A stretch of 64,000 bases of DNA from Lumbricus rubellus (lineage: Eukaryota; Annelida; Clitellata; Crassiclitellata; Lumbricidae): NCBI GenBank assembly GCA_945859605.1, contig OX243828.1:22685109-22749108 (forward strand). The letters run 5' to 3'. A program made the translations under genes and the position numbers. This document shows positions 54,901 through 64,000 of this stretch, in pieces. The first letter of the stretch is position 1. Each line of letters starts with the position of its first letter. The notes under the pieces were generated by a model. The model was not told the origin of the DNA and made no database searches. It worked only from the letters and a program-made list of their open reading frames with translations.

Positions 54901-57900
54901 AGCAGAATCTTTACCTCTGCCCTTTCCTGTTTCAGCAGGTGCTTTGTGTTTTAGCTGTTCAGCTGGTTGTGGCTGGGCTGGGAGCGCCTCTGAGTAGTTT
55001 CTTGAAGAGGCGCTATATAAATTCTAATAATGAATGAATGAATGAATGAAATGTGTTTGTGTGCGTGTTGTAGCATATTGGCGCTGGTGCTCTGGTGATT
55101 GCTTCCTTCCAACAAACGCTGTGGACAGTTCAACCGGTCAGCTCAGGGGTCATCAGACAAAAGTCTCTTGGTTAGTTGGTCATCTTACATATGTCTGTGG
55201 TGTGTCACCATCACCTGTAAACACGTAGCACAGCTATCTTAGATTACTGAGCAGATTATGCACCATTGCTGTTATAAAAGAAGACTGTGTATAAATATCA
55301 ACATATATATTTACATCTTGAAAGTGGTGTAGCATGAATAGCAGATTTTGGCAACATGCGAATTGTAATCGTAATCGTAAACTCGGAGCATCTATAATGC
55401 TCACAAAAACGAAGTCGCGAGAACCAGCTTATTCACAGGTGCTCAATCAAAACGATATCAATGGGCTGGGGTCAAGATTTGGAGTGCCAGGCAGGCAGTT
55501 AATTGGACGGCTATGGTGGATGATGTTTAGAGGTGAAACAGCGTGGGAGGTAGGGGAAGAGGAGAGATCAGGATAGGATCCGCAATAAAAGCAATGTCTT
55601 CAGCTTCGAGTGAAATACCTGCGGAGATACAGTGAAAGGTGAAGCTTTGGTGAGTCCACATGATGTGTCAGATATTTGTCGCAGTGTTGTCGGAAGTTTG
55701 TTCCAGAGATGCGGAACAGCAATGGTTATAGACAGTGATTTGCTCTCAGCTCAATGGTTAGATTACCCTTCCGGTGGACTTTACAAAAGACCATTTTTAA
55801 GGGCATTGTGTATTTTACTGAAGATTCCTGAAAAAACGTGACAAATCTCCCTGTCAACAATGATTGATGTAATCTATCATCAGCGACAGCAGACAGCTGC
55901 ATTTCTTGGAGCTGAGTGTTTTGGCCAAGTCTGCTTTTTGATGGAGCAAAAATAGCAGGGCAGCCAGATAGACAGACCATCAGGCAAGAAGTATTGTACG
56001 AAGGTAGGACGGTATCAAGACAGTCATATAGGTAGACAGTAAGAGCAGGTAGTTATTGAGACGGGGGGGGGGGGAACGCAGGCAGATAGCTATCCAGACA
56101 GACAAGTAGATAGGCAGACAGGAGCGCTTAACAGAGTTGGGTGTTGATATTTACGTGCGTTGGCTGACTATCCAATAAGATTAGTTCAGCTGGTTTCTGG
56201 TAGGAAACAGCAGGTCTTTGTTCCTGGTGCATTCCCCTTTTTTCTTTCCTATTTTTCTGATCCTAAATTTGGTCGGTGTCGTTGGCCAGACTTGTCTATT
56301 GCCTCTGTGAAATCCAATACCAAATCGAAGCTGAGATGAAAAATGTCTTAATTTGCTGAATTTCGACATGCTCCTGAACCACTTGCCAATCAGTGATTAT
56401 TATGAATTTTGTTTTTTGTTGTTTGACATGCTGCAATGCAATGGAAATGATATTAATATGATGTCTGCTTTGTATCAGCTGTTATGAGCCTATTGCCTTT
56501 GTGACGTTTTAGTATATGCGTGAATTTGTTGAAATATGTTTAGTAAATGACCATTATGTTATACATGTGTATTGTGTAATTGTGTATACACTGTGTCCGG
56601 ATAAATTCCAAGGCTCTAATATATGAATGAAAAAACTATAGTAGATAATAATCAATTAGAAAATTTTAAAACCTTTATGATCCGTACATAATTACCAACA
56701 AAATTCTTTGTAATTTATTAGTAATGCAGGAAAAAGTATACAAGACAAAGGTCAGAAACATCGAAGAACTCCGCGAGCGAATTGTTAATGCTTGGGATGA
56801 ACTTGATCAACTGGTCGTCGATGCTGCTGTTAGTCAGTGGCGTGTACGTCTCGAAGCATGCGTGGAAGCAAATGGCGGACATTTCGAACATAAATTATAG
56901 TTCCAAAATATTTCAGGATTAAACTGTTTCTGGAATTTTAAAAATCTATCAATGTTTACTAATTATTTTTATATTTTCCGTAGAGCCTTGGAATTTATTC
57001 GGACACAGTGTACATGTATGCGTTTGTGTGCATTTGTGTTTGTGTCAATTGTAGTGCCTTTTAAGTACTTGTTGTGGTCATCCCCAGGGGCATAATATCG
57101 GTGAACCTGCCTTCGGGCAGAGAACCATCATCATCATCATTAGTGGTAATGGTAATTGCAAATTTATATGGCCCCACCTTCAGTGAGACTAGTCAGAGGC
57201 ACTCCCGACCTAATACATTGAAGCTATGATCAGACAAAATGGTCTGCATGGTGTTTTGCCTATAAAAGGTATTTAAAACGAGGCTGAGAAGCTCATGGTG
57301 CATGTGCAACATTGTGGCAGCTGTTTGTTCCAAAAGAATGGACCGTACACCGAAAAACTTCTCTTCTAGTCTGTGAAATCCCAGGCCCTATAGGACAAAT
57401 TGCATGCATTGCGGAGAGGAGAAATCAGTGACCAGGGAATAAAGATATTTAGATGCAGAGCACTACACAGCTGTACTACTTGCTTGACTATCTGACTGAT
57501 CTAGGAGTCACTGCAGAAAACCTGCGTTTGTTAAGTATCCTACTCGCTTTTGTTCAGGAAGGCTGAAAACAGATAGCAAGCAGGTTTTGAGAAAGAGAAG
57601 CATCTATAGACATTTGATGCATGATTACTTTGTTGAATCAGTTCTGGTGTGGAGTGAGAGGTCTCCTTTGGTGTTAGCATCGTAATGTAAACAGATGTTT
57701 ACGTGGTGACGTCTTTTTGGTTTAGGTTTCGTTTTCGGTGGTGATGTGCTTCGACTTTTTCATGGTGATGAATGCCTTACAATTCCACCAAGAGATATGG
57801 AGACTACACAAAGGTATGCTTTAAAAATAAAACTCTCAGTATTTAGTTTGCTTTCACATTTGATTTACACTGAAACTCGCTTGTAAAGTGCGTCAGTATC

Positions 57901-60900
57901 GTATAAAATCTGATGCATGATGATTGCAGGAATGTATCTTCAATTTAATATTATTTAGAGCTGTTTGAAATAAGGAGTTTATGGTGTATGTATGTTTAGT
58001 TATAGATCTATGTATTAGTTATCTGTTTATTCATGGGGGGATGCAAAAGTTTGGAAAGAGCTTATCTTTGGTTTTTCTTTTGTGAAATGTGTGCTATGAC
58101 TCAATTGGATTAAATGTCATTTGGTTTCAATTATATTTTGTGAAAGTGATCTTGACTAAATCATTCTCATTATTTTCACATGTAACAGACATATCTTGAA
58201 ATTTCATGTATTGTATCTCTGATCATTTTGTTTATTTTATGTTACAGAGTTGAGGAAGATTTTGAAAGGTGTGATGCAATTTCATATCCCGGTTTCAATT
58301 ACTTAAGTAAAAAAATACTATCTGTTTCCACCAGTATTTTTTATACTAAATTAATGTGTGCATGTCAACAGTTTTTCTTTTAAGATATGACAACTTTCTG
58401 TGCCACCAATGCTTTCCACCAACCTCTGTTATAAAATACGTAATAGGTAGTAGGACTGGTAGATGCACTGGCTGTGCGCTATTGGCGGAAAGGTCAGGAA
58501 ACCTGAGGACTCTTGACCCACACCTGTAAGCCAAGGTTATAAACATGAACTCACTAATAAATAGTCTCTAGGAATTAACATTTATAAGGAACTGCTTTTC
58601 TTCTCATCTTTTTCTTATGAGATTAGTTTAGATTTATGCAATGCAGTTGTACCAAAAATTTCCTAAGTTTAAGATCTTTAGCCTAACGCACAAACATACT
58701 GCTATTTGTTAGTTCTCTGAACTTTGTATGGAGAGTATCATAAAATTGTAGTTGTGTTGTATTGTATATTGTTGATTGATTGTTGATTGTAGTATTGCGA
58801 TGTACGAAACTGGAGCTGTGTCATCGCATGCCAGGTCCTTGTGGAAACTTGAACATGTTCGAACCAAGTGAGTTTGTCTTGCAGTTGATCAGGTTTTTCC
58901 TCAGTAGAATAATAACTGTGTAACTATTGAAATTTAAATAGTAAACACTTCTCTGTAGTTACCATATTTTGAGCTGTGGCTGCGATGGACCTGTACCTTC
59001 CATTAGCTATTTTTCACATTACAAGCTTTAAAACCAGTTTGAGCATAAACCACGTGTGATGCGCTTACTGATTTACTTGTAATGTGTTACTGTGATTAAA
59101 TACTGGCAATTCTTTTTTCACCCAGTAACTAGTTACTGTAATCAAAACTAATTGCACTTTAAAAGTCACTGTTCAACACACAATACTTTGGCCATACTTT
59201 GTGTGGTACAGTTCCTGAAGTTGGTTTCTAGGAGGTTTCCCCCTTGACATGAATGACATGAATGGTGCTCAACAATAGTATTAAAAATGAGATGTTTGTT
59301 AAAGATTTTGGTGTTCAGTAACAGGAATGAGTTAGTTTCGATTTCCAACAGAACATTCTTTTGTAAATTTTAATTCATTTGATTGGAGCATTGTCTGTGA
59401 GTTGATTGTTTGGCATTGAACAACAGGTGGGCGGAAGGATTCATGGGTTGGGGTCAACCGTGTCGCCTGCGTCACGTCACATCAGGTCGCTATCTGGCAG
59501 CAGCGGGTGACAACCAGGTCGTGACCTTTCACAGGAATGCCGCATCAGAGGATGCAACAGCGTTCATCGTTCGACAGTCAAAGGTTTGATATTCAACCGT
59601 TAAACATTTCTTTCTTTTATGTTTTATCAGATATATTGTCTTCATTAATCATATTAATGATTTTAATTGCTGTAATGCTCTTATAATATTACATAACCAA
59701 GATAACAGTTATTACTTATTAAAACTTATTACTTCTCTTTGGCTTTCAAGCACATGGATCTCTGATTGCATCTTCCTCTGGCGGCTGACTATCCGCACCT
59801 CCGATTCACATTTCGATGTGACCTTGCGCGTGTTACAAATTCATTTAATAATAATAATACTTTTAATTAATTACTTGTAATTACTTTTGCGTATCTGCTC
59901 TGTATACACTGTATTTTTTTATTACTTCACTGGTTCCAGTGATTGAAAGTATTACTTTGAATTATTATTATTAAATAAATGATGATTTACAGCGAAACGT
60001 GAAGCTGATGCATGGCTATGAGCCGCCAGGAAAATATAGTTTTATATCTCAAGTAGTTGGGCCACGACAATATGAAAAATGTATAGAAAGTAAGTTAATT
60101 TGTATCATATTCTCCTGTCTAATGTCTCTATTGCAAGGTATTATTCAAGTCATACAAATGCATTTAAGAGCATTTAAGAGCAAATAAATGTTGTGGCTGT
60201 TTGAAGCAGCAGGGGGTTCTCTCCCGGTACAGCTGCTCTGCATTGGATGACTGACTAGTCACAGCTTGATGGTTTCATTTCTGATAGATCCCTGAGAGGT
60301 GCTGATCAGATTGCTGTTGTTATTACAATTATCATAATGGCACAATTTCCAATTTTCAAATCAGGATGATCGTAAGTTCTCTGAGAGGAACGAGGATGAG
60401 GGCATGGGAAACGCGGACATCAAGTACGGTGACTCACTCATCTACCTGCAGCACAGGAAGTCCGGTCTCTGGTTGTCCTATCAGACGTTCGAAACAAAGA
60501 AGAGAGGAGTCGGACGTGTTGAAGAGAAAAAGGTGACGTCTTTTAGGACTTCTCTAATGTATACCAATTATTTAACAGGGGTAATAAACACAGAAATGTG
60601 CTCAACTTGCTCTGTCTGGTTTATGACTGTGTTGGCTTTCAAAGTATGGTCCAATCTGCCTGATGACTGTATTTTGCGTTTCATTGCATTATCATGAGAA
60701 CCTTTCAGACGTGTGTACGTGGCTATCAATCATATATCACGATGACTTAATCCCCAATGTGAAGCACAGTCGCATTATCGTAGGGACCTTGCTGTGCTAG
60801 CTTTACTTTGTTTTTTTGTACCACTCCTTATCTTGCGCCAGTTGGTCTTTAAAGTTGGATGTTGCACCAGTAGCCCACGTTCGCATTGTGAGTTTGGATT

Positions 60901-62100
60901 TATCTGTTTTGTATGATTGCAAAAAAGAATATATAATGAGTTGATTATTTTGTGGACAGTGGAGAAAAACAGAAGACAACAGAAATTTTTGTGTGTATTT
61001 ATATAGCAGCTTTTGTGAACATAGCTGTGAATGGTCTTTGTTGTTGTTGTGTGGTGTAGGCAATTCTGATGGTTGAAGGTCACATGGACGATGGATTGAC
61101 CGTTTCAAGGGCTCAGGAGGAGGAAAACAAATCAGCAAGAGTCATCCGAAAGTGCACTTCGCTCATCTCGCGTTTCGTCAAGTTAGTTGAAGAAATTTGT
61201 GTCGCTTGAATTTGACAGATTATTATTATTCTAAATAAAATGAATGTGACAGATCCAGAAAGACTGCCACTTATGTAATTCAATGATCTGGTAAATTTAA
61301 ATGAAAGCCAAAAAATGTGTGTCAATCCTGCTTATCTGATCTTTGTCGCCCAGTATCCACCTTAGCTTTTCGTCAAGCTCTGTGCTGTTTGGCAAAGAAG
61401 GGGAGGTCCTTGTTCATCAAGACGCTCTTTGGTCAGACAGCATCAAACCTTCTCGGTTATTGACCCATTCACTTGAAATGGGTTGTCATTGGTGCTGCAC
61501 TCACTGTCTCAAAATAATTTCTATCATTTGATCTAGTTCATTTTTAGGGTGGGTTGGGAGCACCTCTGAGTAGACTTCTTGAAGAGGCATTTTAAATTTC
61601 CAGAAGAATGAATGAACCGATGATGCTCTGAGCCCTAGTTCAGACCATGGTATGCGTCCATTCCCAGTTCGATGACCAAAGAAAAATGTTGACACGAGCC
61701 TCCAACACTCACAGGCTTCGCATGCTATTCTTTGCTCTCTGAAGAACCCAGAAAGGCTGCTGTGTAGTTTTTCTGAAACTCTGCCACTGGTTGCACTCTG
61801 CCAGTGCCAGTCCCAAGCCTGGATAAAGGAGGAGGGCGACACTAATCGTTGATACATATGGCATTGTCGTCAAGCAGTAACAAGCACAAGTGTAGTTTTT
61901 CTGTTACAATGTGACACTGTTTTTTGTTCAGGGCACTGGAGTCTCTGAAGACGGAGGGTCGGAACAGTCGACTGTGGGAGGACATCAGTCTGACAGAAGT
62001 CATCAAGACTCTCGAAGATCTTATCGACTACTTCAAACCACCAGGGGAAGAACTCGGTCGGTAGCGAAATCGCGACTCATTTTTTTAATCTGTAGAACAT

Positions 62101-62131
<31 letters not shown>

Positions 62132-63297
62132 TTGCAGCAATTTGATATAGCACCCCTTCAAAGTTGGTCGAATCTAGGTTGTAAAGGTGCCATGTCATTG
62201 CAAAGGTGATTAGCATTGCCCTCCTCTTTTATCCAAGCTTGGGACTGGCACCACCCATAGAAAGCCAACATTTATGGAGGTTGAACTACTGTAACCGGAT
62301 GTGGAAATTTTTTTTGAGCCACTAGCGTGTTGCGCAATCCATCAACTGCAGTATGTGGGACCTTGATTCTGTGGACCATTTCCTACCGGATATAATATAG
62401 TCCATATGTGCAATTGACACTTATGCAACATAGAAAATGCTTCTGCAAGTTGTTTAAAATGCACTATTTGAAGTACATGAATAAATACTCATTTACATAC
62501 ATTTACTGCGGACCAAAATGAGGCTCTATGGCATCTTATGGTTCCAGTTTTATTATTTAGTTCCGATTTAAAAGTTGGTGACTATACGGTGTTGCAGCTA
62601 ATTGTTTTTAGTTTTGCTGTTCGTATCTTTAAAAACAGAATTTGAGGAGAGACAAATTCGACTGAAGGCGCTAAGAAATCGGCAGGATCTTTTCCAGGAG
62701 GAGGTAACTAACTCTCTGTTCACTTAGTTGTGGGGTTTAGACATCTTATTGCAGTCTTAACCCTTTTGCGTCTGGGTTCCCATTAACTCAATGGCTACTG
62801 AACCGAAAAATCAGTTTCTTGGGTAAGAGGGTTAAGATGGATGTGAGGTATGGTGAGGATATAGAGTACAAGCAGCAAGCTTGGCTAGCATTCGTCTGTT
62901 TGCTGCTTGCTTCCATCATGTTGATATCGTTCTATAGAACAGATGAGTGCAAGCTTGAATCACCTTGTAAATGACCTCCCCTACATTGAATGATTTGATA
63001 AAGGACCCTATTATGACCTCACCGTACAGTGATTTATATAATTAATGACCTCACCTACTTTGAGTAATGTAATAAATAACCAATTACACTATTATACGTT
63101 ACACTGAAAGATGTCTTTATGTTCTATTGACCTTGAGGGGCGTGTGTTTTGTTTTTAAAAGGGAATGATTGCATTGATTCTGGAGACAATTGACAAATGC
63201 AGTCAGTGGAAGAGTATGCGTCATTTGGCTCATCTGATTGGAGAGGATTCTGCGGGAAGGTGGAATGATATGATCAACTATCTCTATCTTCTCTTAG
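45299..63297 (+). CDS. RyR: Ryanodine receptor, N-terminal 534 residues (partial)
   Basis: Sixteen coding exons with GT/AG junctions and matching phases: 45299-45349, 50085-50216, 50922-51020, 51769-51843, 53383-53461, 54064-54176, 55074-55170, 57726-57813, 58248-58268, 58793-58867, 59427-59583, 60365-60532, 61060-61181, 61932-62056, 62639-62703, 63162-63297. Diagnostic motifs: [123 protein letters not shown]. Regions: N-terminal Ins145/P3 domain (about 18-200), MIR repeats (about 205-390), start of the first RIH domain. Known of the family: homotetrameric ER/SR calcium-release channel. The pore lies far beyond the right end. The IP3 receptor is excluded by the RyR-specific motifs. Confidence 0.95.
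45600..45840 (-). mobile_element. SINE-B copy in RyR intron 1
   Basis: Inverted GGTTGATGGACCGCATCCG end, CTTAACTACTAACAGAACGG, CTACAAAGCACGTATATTC and GGAATCGAACTCGGC (B-box-like). Confidence 0.7.
47630..47745. repeat. TTTC/TTTG pyrimidine tract
   Basis: CTTTCTTTGTC-type repeats in RyR intron 1; the F/S-rich open frames there come from this tract. Confidence 0.85.
49480..49700 (-). mobile_element. SINE-B copy in RyR intron 1
   Basis: Inverted match: TTAACTACCAACTGAACAGA, GCGCTAATAGCAGCCTACAA, GGGGCTCGAACTCACTACC, CGCCAGCGTGTTATCC. Confidence 0.75.
49815..50035 (-). mobile_element. tRNA-SINE, full length, in RyR intron 1
   Basis: TTGTTTGTATGCACACTTGT through CACCGTGCCCCAC; inverted B-box GGATTCGAACC. 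Ends about 50 bp before RyR exon 2. Confidence 0.85.
50085..50216 (+). CDS. RyR: RyR exon 2
   Basis: [20 protein letters not shown] then [20 protein letters not shown]. Acceptor gattag, donor gtgact; phase 0. Confidence 0.95.
50922..51020 (+). CDS. RyR: RyR exon 3
   Basis: [20 protein letters not shown] then [13 protein letters not shown]; phase 0 both sides. Confidence 0.95.
51769..51843 (+). CDS. RyR: RyR exon 4
   Basis: [20 protein letters not shown] then SHSSM; among the most conserved RyR segments. Confidence 0.96.
51907..52010. repeat. (ATT)n array
   Basis: About 33 ATT triplets with two GTT interruptions, about 65 bp past the donor of RyR exon 4. Confidence 0.97.
52200..52320 (+). 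repeat. Intronic dispersed repeat (GCTTGGGA/TGGCAC type)
   Basis: Shares ATTAGTGCTGCCCTTCTCTT and CTTGGGAGTGGCACTGCC with 62200-62290 (plus) and, inverted, with 61790-61850. Found only in RyR introns in this window. Confidence 0.5.
53383..53461 (+). CDS. RyR: RyR exon 5
   Basis: [20 protein letters not shown] then LTLTTE; ends in phase 1. Confidence 0.95.
53650..54000 (-). mobile_element. LINE reverse-transcriptase C-terminal fragment
   Basis: The minus frame has [20 protein letters not shown] then [20 protein letters not shown] and [14 protein letters not shown]. This is the classic tail of jockey/RTE-type ORF2 proteins. Truncated; antisense in the RyR intron, ending about 65 bp before exon 6. 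Confidence 0.85.
54064..54176 (+). CDS. RyR: RyR exon 6
   Basis: [20 protein letters not shown] then [17 protein letters not shown]. Near-identical to vertebrate RyR. Confidence 0.96.
54631..54880. mobile_element. CAGGGCTGAAAGT-ended element, copy 2
   Basis: CAGGGCTGAAAGTAAGCCGG to CCACTTTCAGCCCTG; flanking octamers CGTATACC and CCTATACT are partly alike. Non-autonomous, 250 bp, paralogue of 24945-25182. RyR intron 6. Confidence 0.7.
54960..55050 (+). mobile_element. SINE tail abutting RyR exon 7
   Basis: GGCTGGGCTGGGAGCGCCTC, TGAGTAGTTTCTTGAAGAGG, CGCTATATAAATTC and a GAATGAATG tail ending about 24 bp before the exon 7 acceptor at 55073. Confidence 0.75.
55074..55170 (+). CDS. RyR: RyR exon 7
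   Basis: [20 protein letters not shown] then [12 protein letters not shown]; donor gttagt. Joins exon 8 across a split Gly codon. Confidence 0.92.
56589..57010 (+). mobile_element. Tc1/mariner deletion derivative, copy 2
   Basis: CACTGTGTCCGGATAAATTC and its inverse, 422 bp, TA on both flanks. The plus strand carries a transposase tail: [40 protein letters not shown] and GHFEHKL then stop; GGHFEH is typical of Tc1/mariner C-termini. RyR intron 7. Confidence 0.9.
57726..57813 (+). CDS. RyR: RyR exon 8 (MIR)
   Basis: [20 protein letters not shown] then PRDMETTQ; phase 1 to 2. Confidence 0.95.
58248..58268 (+). CDS. RyR: RyR exon 9, 21-nt micro-exon
   Basis: Adds RVEEDFE between ETTQ and [10 protein letters not shown]. 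Acceptor gttacag, donor gtgtga, phase 2 to 2, so it can be skipped without a frame change. Confidence 0.7.
58793..58867 (+). CDS. RyR: RyR exon 10 (MIR)
   Basis: [20 protein letters not shown] then EHVRT; matches [20 protein letters not shown] of vertebrates. Phase 2 to 2. Confidence 0.95.
59427..59583 (+). CDS. RyR: RyR exon 11 (MIR)
   Basis: [20 protein letters not shown] then [20 protein letters not shown] and FIVRQSK. Phase 2 to 0. Confidence 0.95.
60365..60532 (+). CDS. RyR: RyR exon 12 (MIR)
   Basis: [20 protein letters not shown] then [20 protein letters not shown] and [13 protein letters not shown]. Phase 0. Confidence 0.95.
61060..61181 (+). CDS. RyR: RyR exon 13
   Basis: [20 protein letters not shown] then [15 protein letters not shown]. 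Phase 0 to 2. Confidence 0.95.
61932..62056 (+). CDS. RyR: RyR exon 14 (RIH start)
   Basis: [20 protein letters not shown] then [20 protein letters not shown]. Donor gtcggt is non-optimal, but the alternative four bases on gives a stop after joining. Confidence 0.9.
62098..62135. repeat. (TTTA)n tract
   Basis: About nine perfect TTTA units in RyR intron 14. Confidence 0.95.
62639..62703 (+). CDS. RyR: RyR exon 15 (RIH)
   Basis: [20 protein letters not shown] then E; phase 1 to 0. Confidence 0.95.
63162..63297 (+). CDS. RyR: RyR exon 16 (RIH)
   Basis: [20 protein letters not shown] then [20 protein letters not shown]. Ends in phase 1 before gtacgg; exon 17 is beyond the window. Nothing else recognised in 63298-64000. 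Confidence 0.93.
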
Positions 63298-64000
63298 GTA
63301 CGGTCCGATTCAGGGAAACAGCGATTGTAAAGTTCTGTGTTGTACATATAATCAAGAAGCTGTGCACTTGTGCATATAATAGTATTTGCAGGAGAAACTC
63401 CTTACAAAACGGTTAATTTATAAAGCAGTTAATTTATAAAACAGTTAATTTAAAAGTGGTTAATTTATAGGGCATGTCATCAAGATATTGCAGAATAGGC
63501 ACTGCGGATATAATCTGCATCGATGCATTTCAGCAATCTCCCTGAAACATCATTTATATAATGTGTCGTTTTAATACCTCTTGACATGCGACTTTCTGAT
63601 CAAGTATCCACTTGAACTGCCTGAAACTATGGTAGGAATAATAATAGCTATAGTTGCTCTACAGATTTGATATGTGAATTGGATAACTTTCCACCAGTAT
63701 GATTCAGTTGGGTCATGAGCTCATCGCATTGAGAAGGGATTTTGACTAGCTCAAATCAGTTTTCTAAATTTCATGTTACTGGTGACCATATTTCAAAAGC
63801 TTGCTTTTTGGGGATTTCACCTGAACTGATCATGGCATGCCGGTTAATCATGAATATCAGAGATAGTCCAGTGACTGATACCTCTTTCACAGTTATGATT
63901 TTGCTCTTGCATTTATGTATTGTATTGTAATTGTATCTTACCATTTATAAAGCATTTATGTAACTCATTTTCAAGAGAAAATCTTCACTGGTACTCTTGT

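Noticed and set aside
60600..60697. LINE tail suggested by [11 protein letters not shown]
   Set aside because: Only about a dozen residues resemble a reverse-transcriptase tail; too short to claim.
62057..62060. Alternative RyR exon 14 donor at gtagcg
   Set aside because: Joining from there to exon 15 gives a stop within two codons, while gtcggt at 62057 keeps the conserved frame.

Overview
The window looks like nuclear DNA of an invertebrate deuterostome, most likely an echinoderm. It is AT-rich, with long introns, tRNA-derived SINEs, many small DNA transposons and long microsatellites. It holds a neurotrophin-type cystine-knot gene, a metazoan ryanodine receptor, a Deltex gene and a Tec-family kinase gene. 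The species cannot be named from the sequence. All gene models were spliced by eye from GT/AG sites, codon phase and remembered family structure; no search was run.

Layout. (1) 1064-7331, minus strand: 5' part of a Tec-family tyrosine kinase (PH domain, BTK zinc motif, start of SH3); the SH2 and kinase parts lie beyond the left end. (2) 7.3-21.3 kb: gene-poor DNA with transposons, SINEs, tetranucleotide arrays and many copies of the palindrome TAGGCCTA. (3) 21.29-22.88 kb, plus strand: a neurotrophin-like gene with a TATA promoter, an ATG directly at a splice donor, a signal peptide at the start of exon 2, and a furin-type site plus six-cysteine domain in a different frame of the same exon. 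(4) 22.9-27.7 kb: transposons and SINEs. (5) 27742-42073, minus strand: a complete Deltex gene, ten coding exons joining in phase to 772 codons plus stop. (6) 42.1-45.3 kb: intergenic DNA between the divergent Deltex and RyR genes. (7) 45299-63297, plus strand: the first sixteen coding exons (534 codons) of a ryanodine receptor, continuing past the right end.

Roles. The genes act in separate signalling systems: phosphoinositide-linked tyrosine kinase signalling (Tec), secreted growth-factor signalling (neurotrophin), Notch/ubiquitin regulation (Deltex) and intracellular calcium release (RyR). Nothing suggests an operon or a shared pathway.

Most unusual signal. Two paralogous copies of a Tc1/mariner-like deletion derivative (42574-43003 and 56589-57010) can be compared. 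At four places the intergenic copy has TAGGCCTA where the intronic copy has plain TA. The motif is dense in intergenic DNA (about 30 in 13.1-21.8 kb by eye) and nearly absent from the transcribed spans. This points to repeated small insertions (GGCC plus a duplicated TA) at TA sites. The neurotrophin frame conflict is the second main observation.
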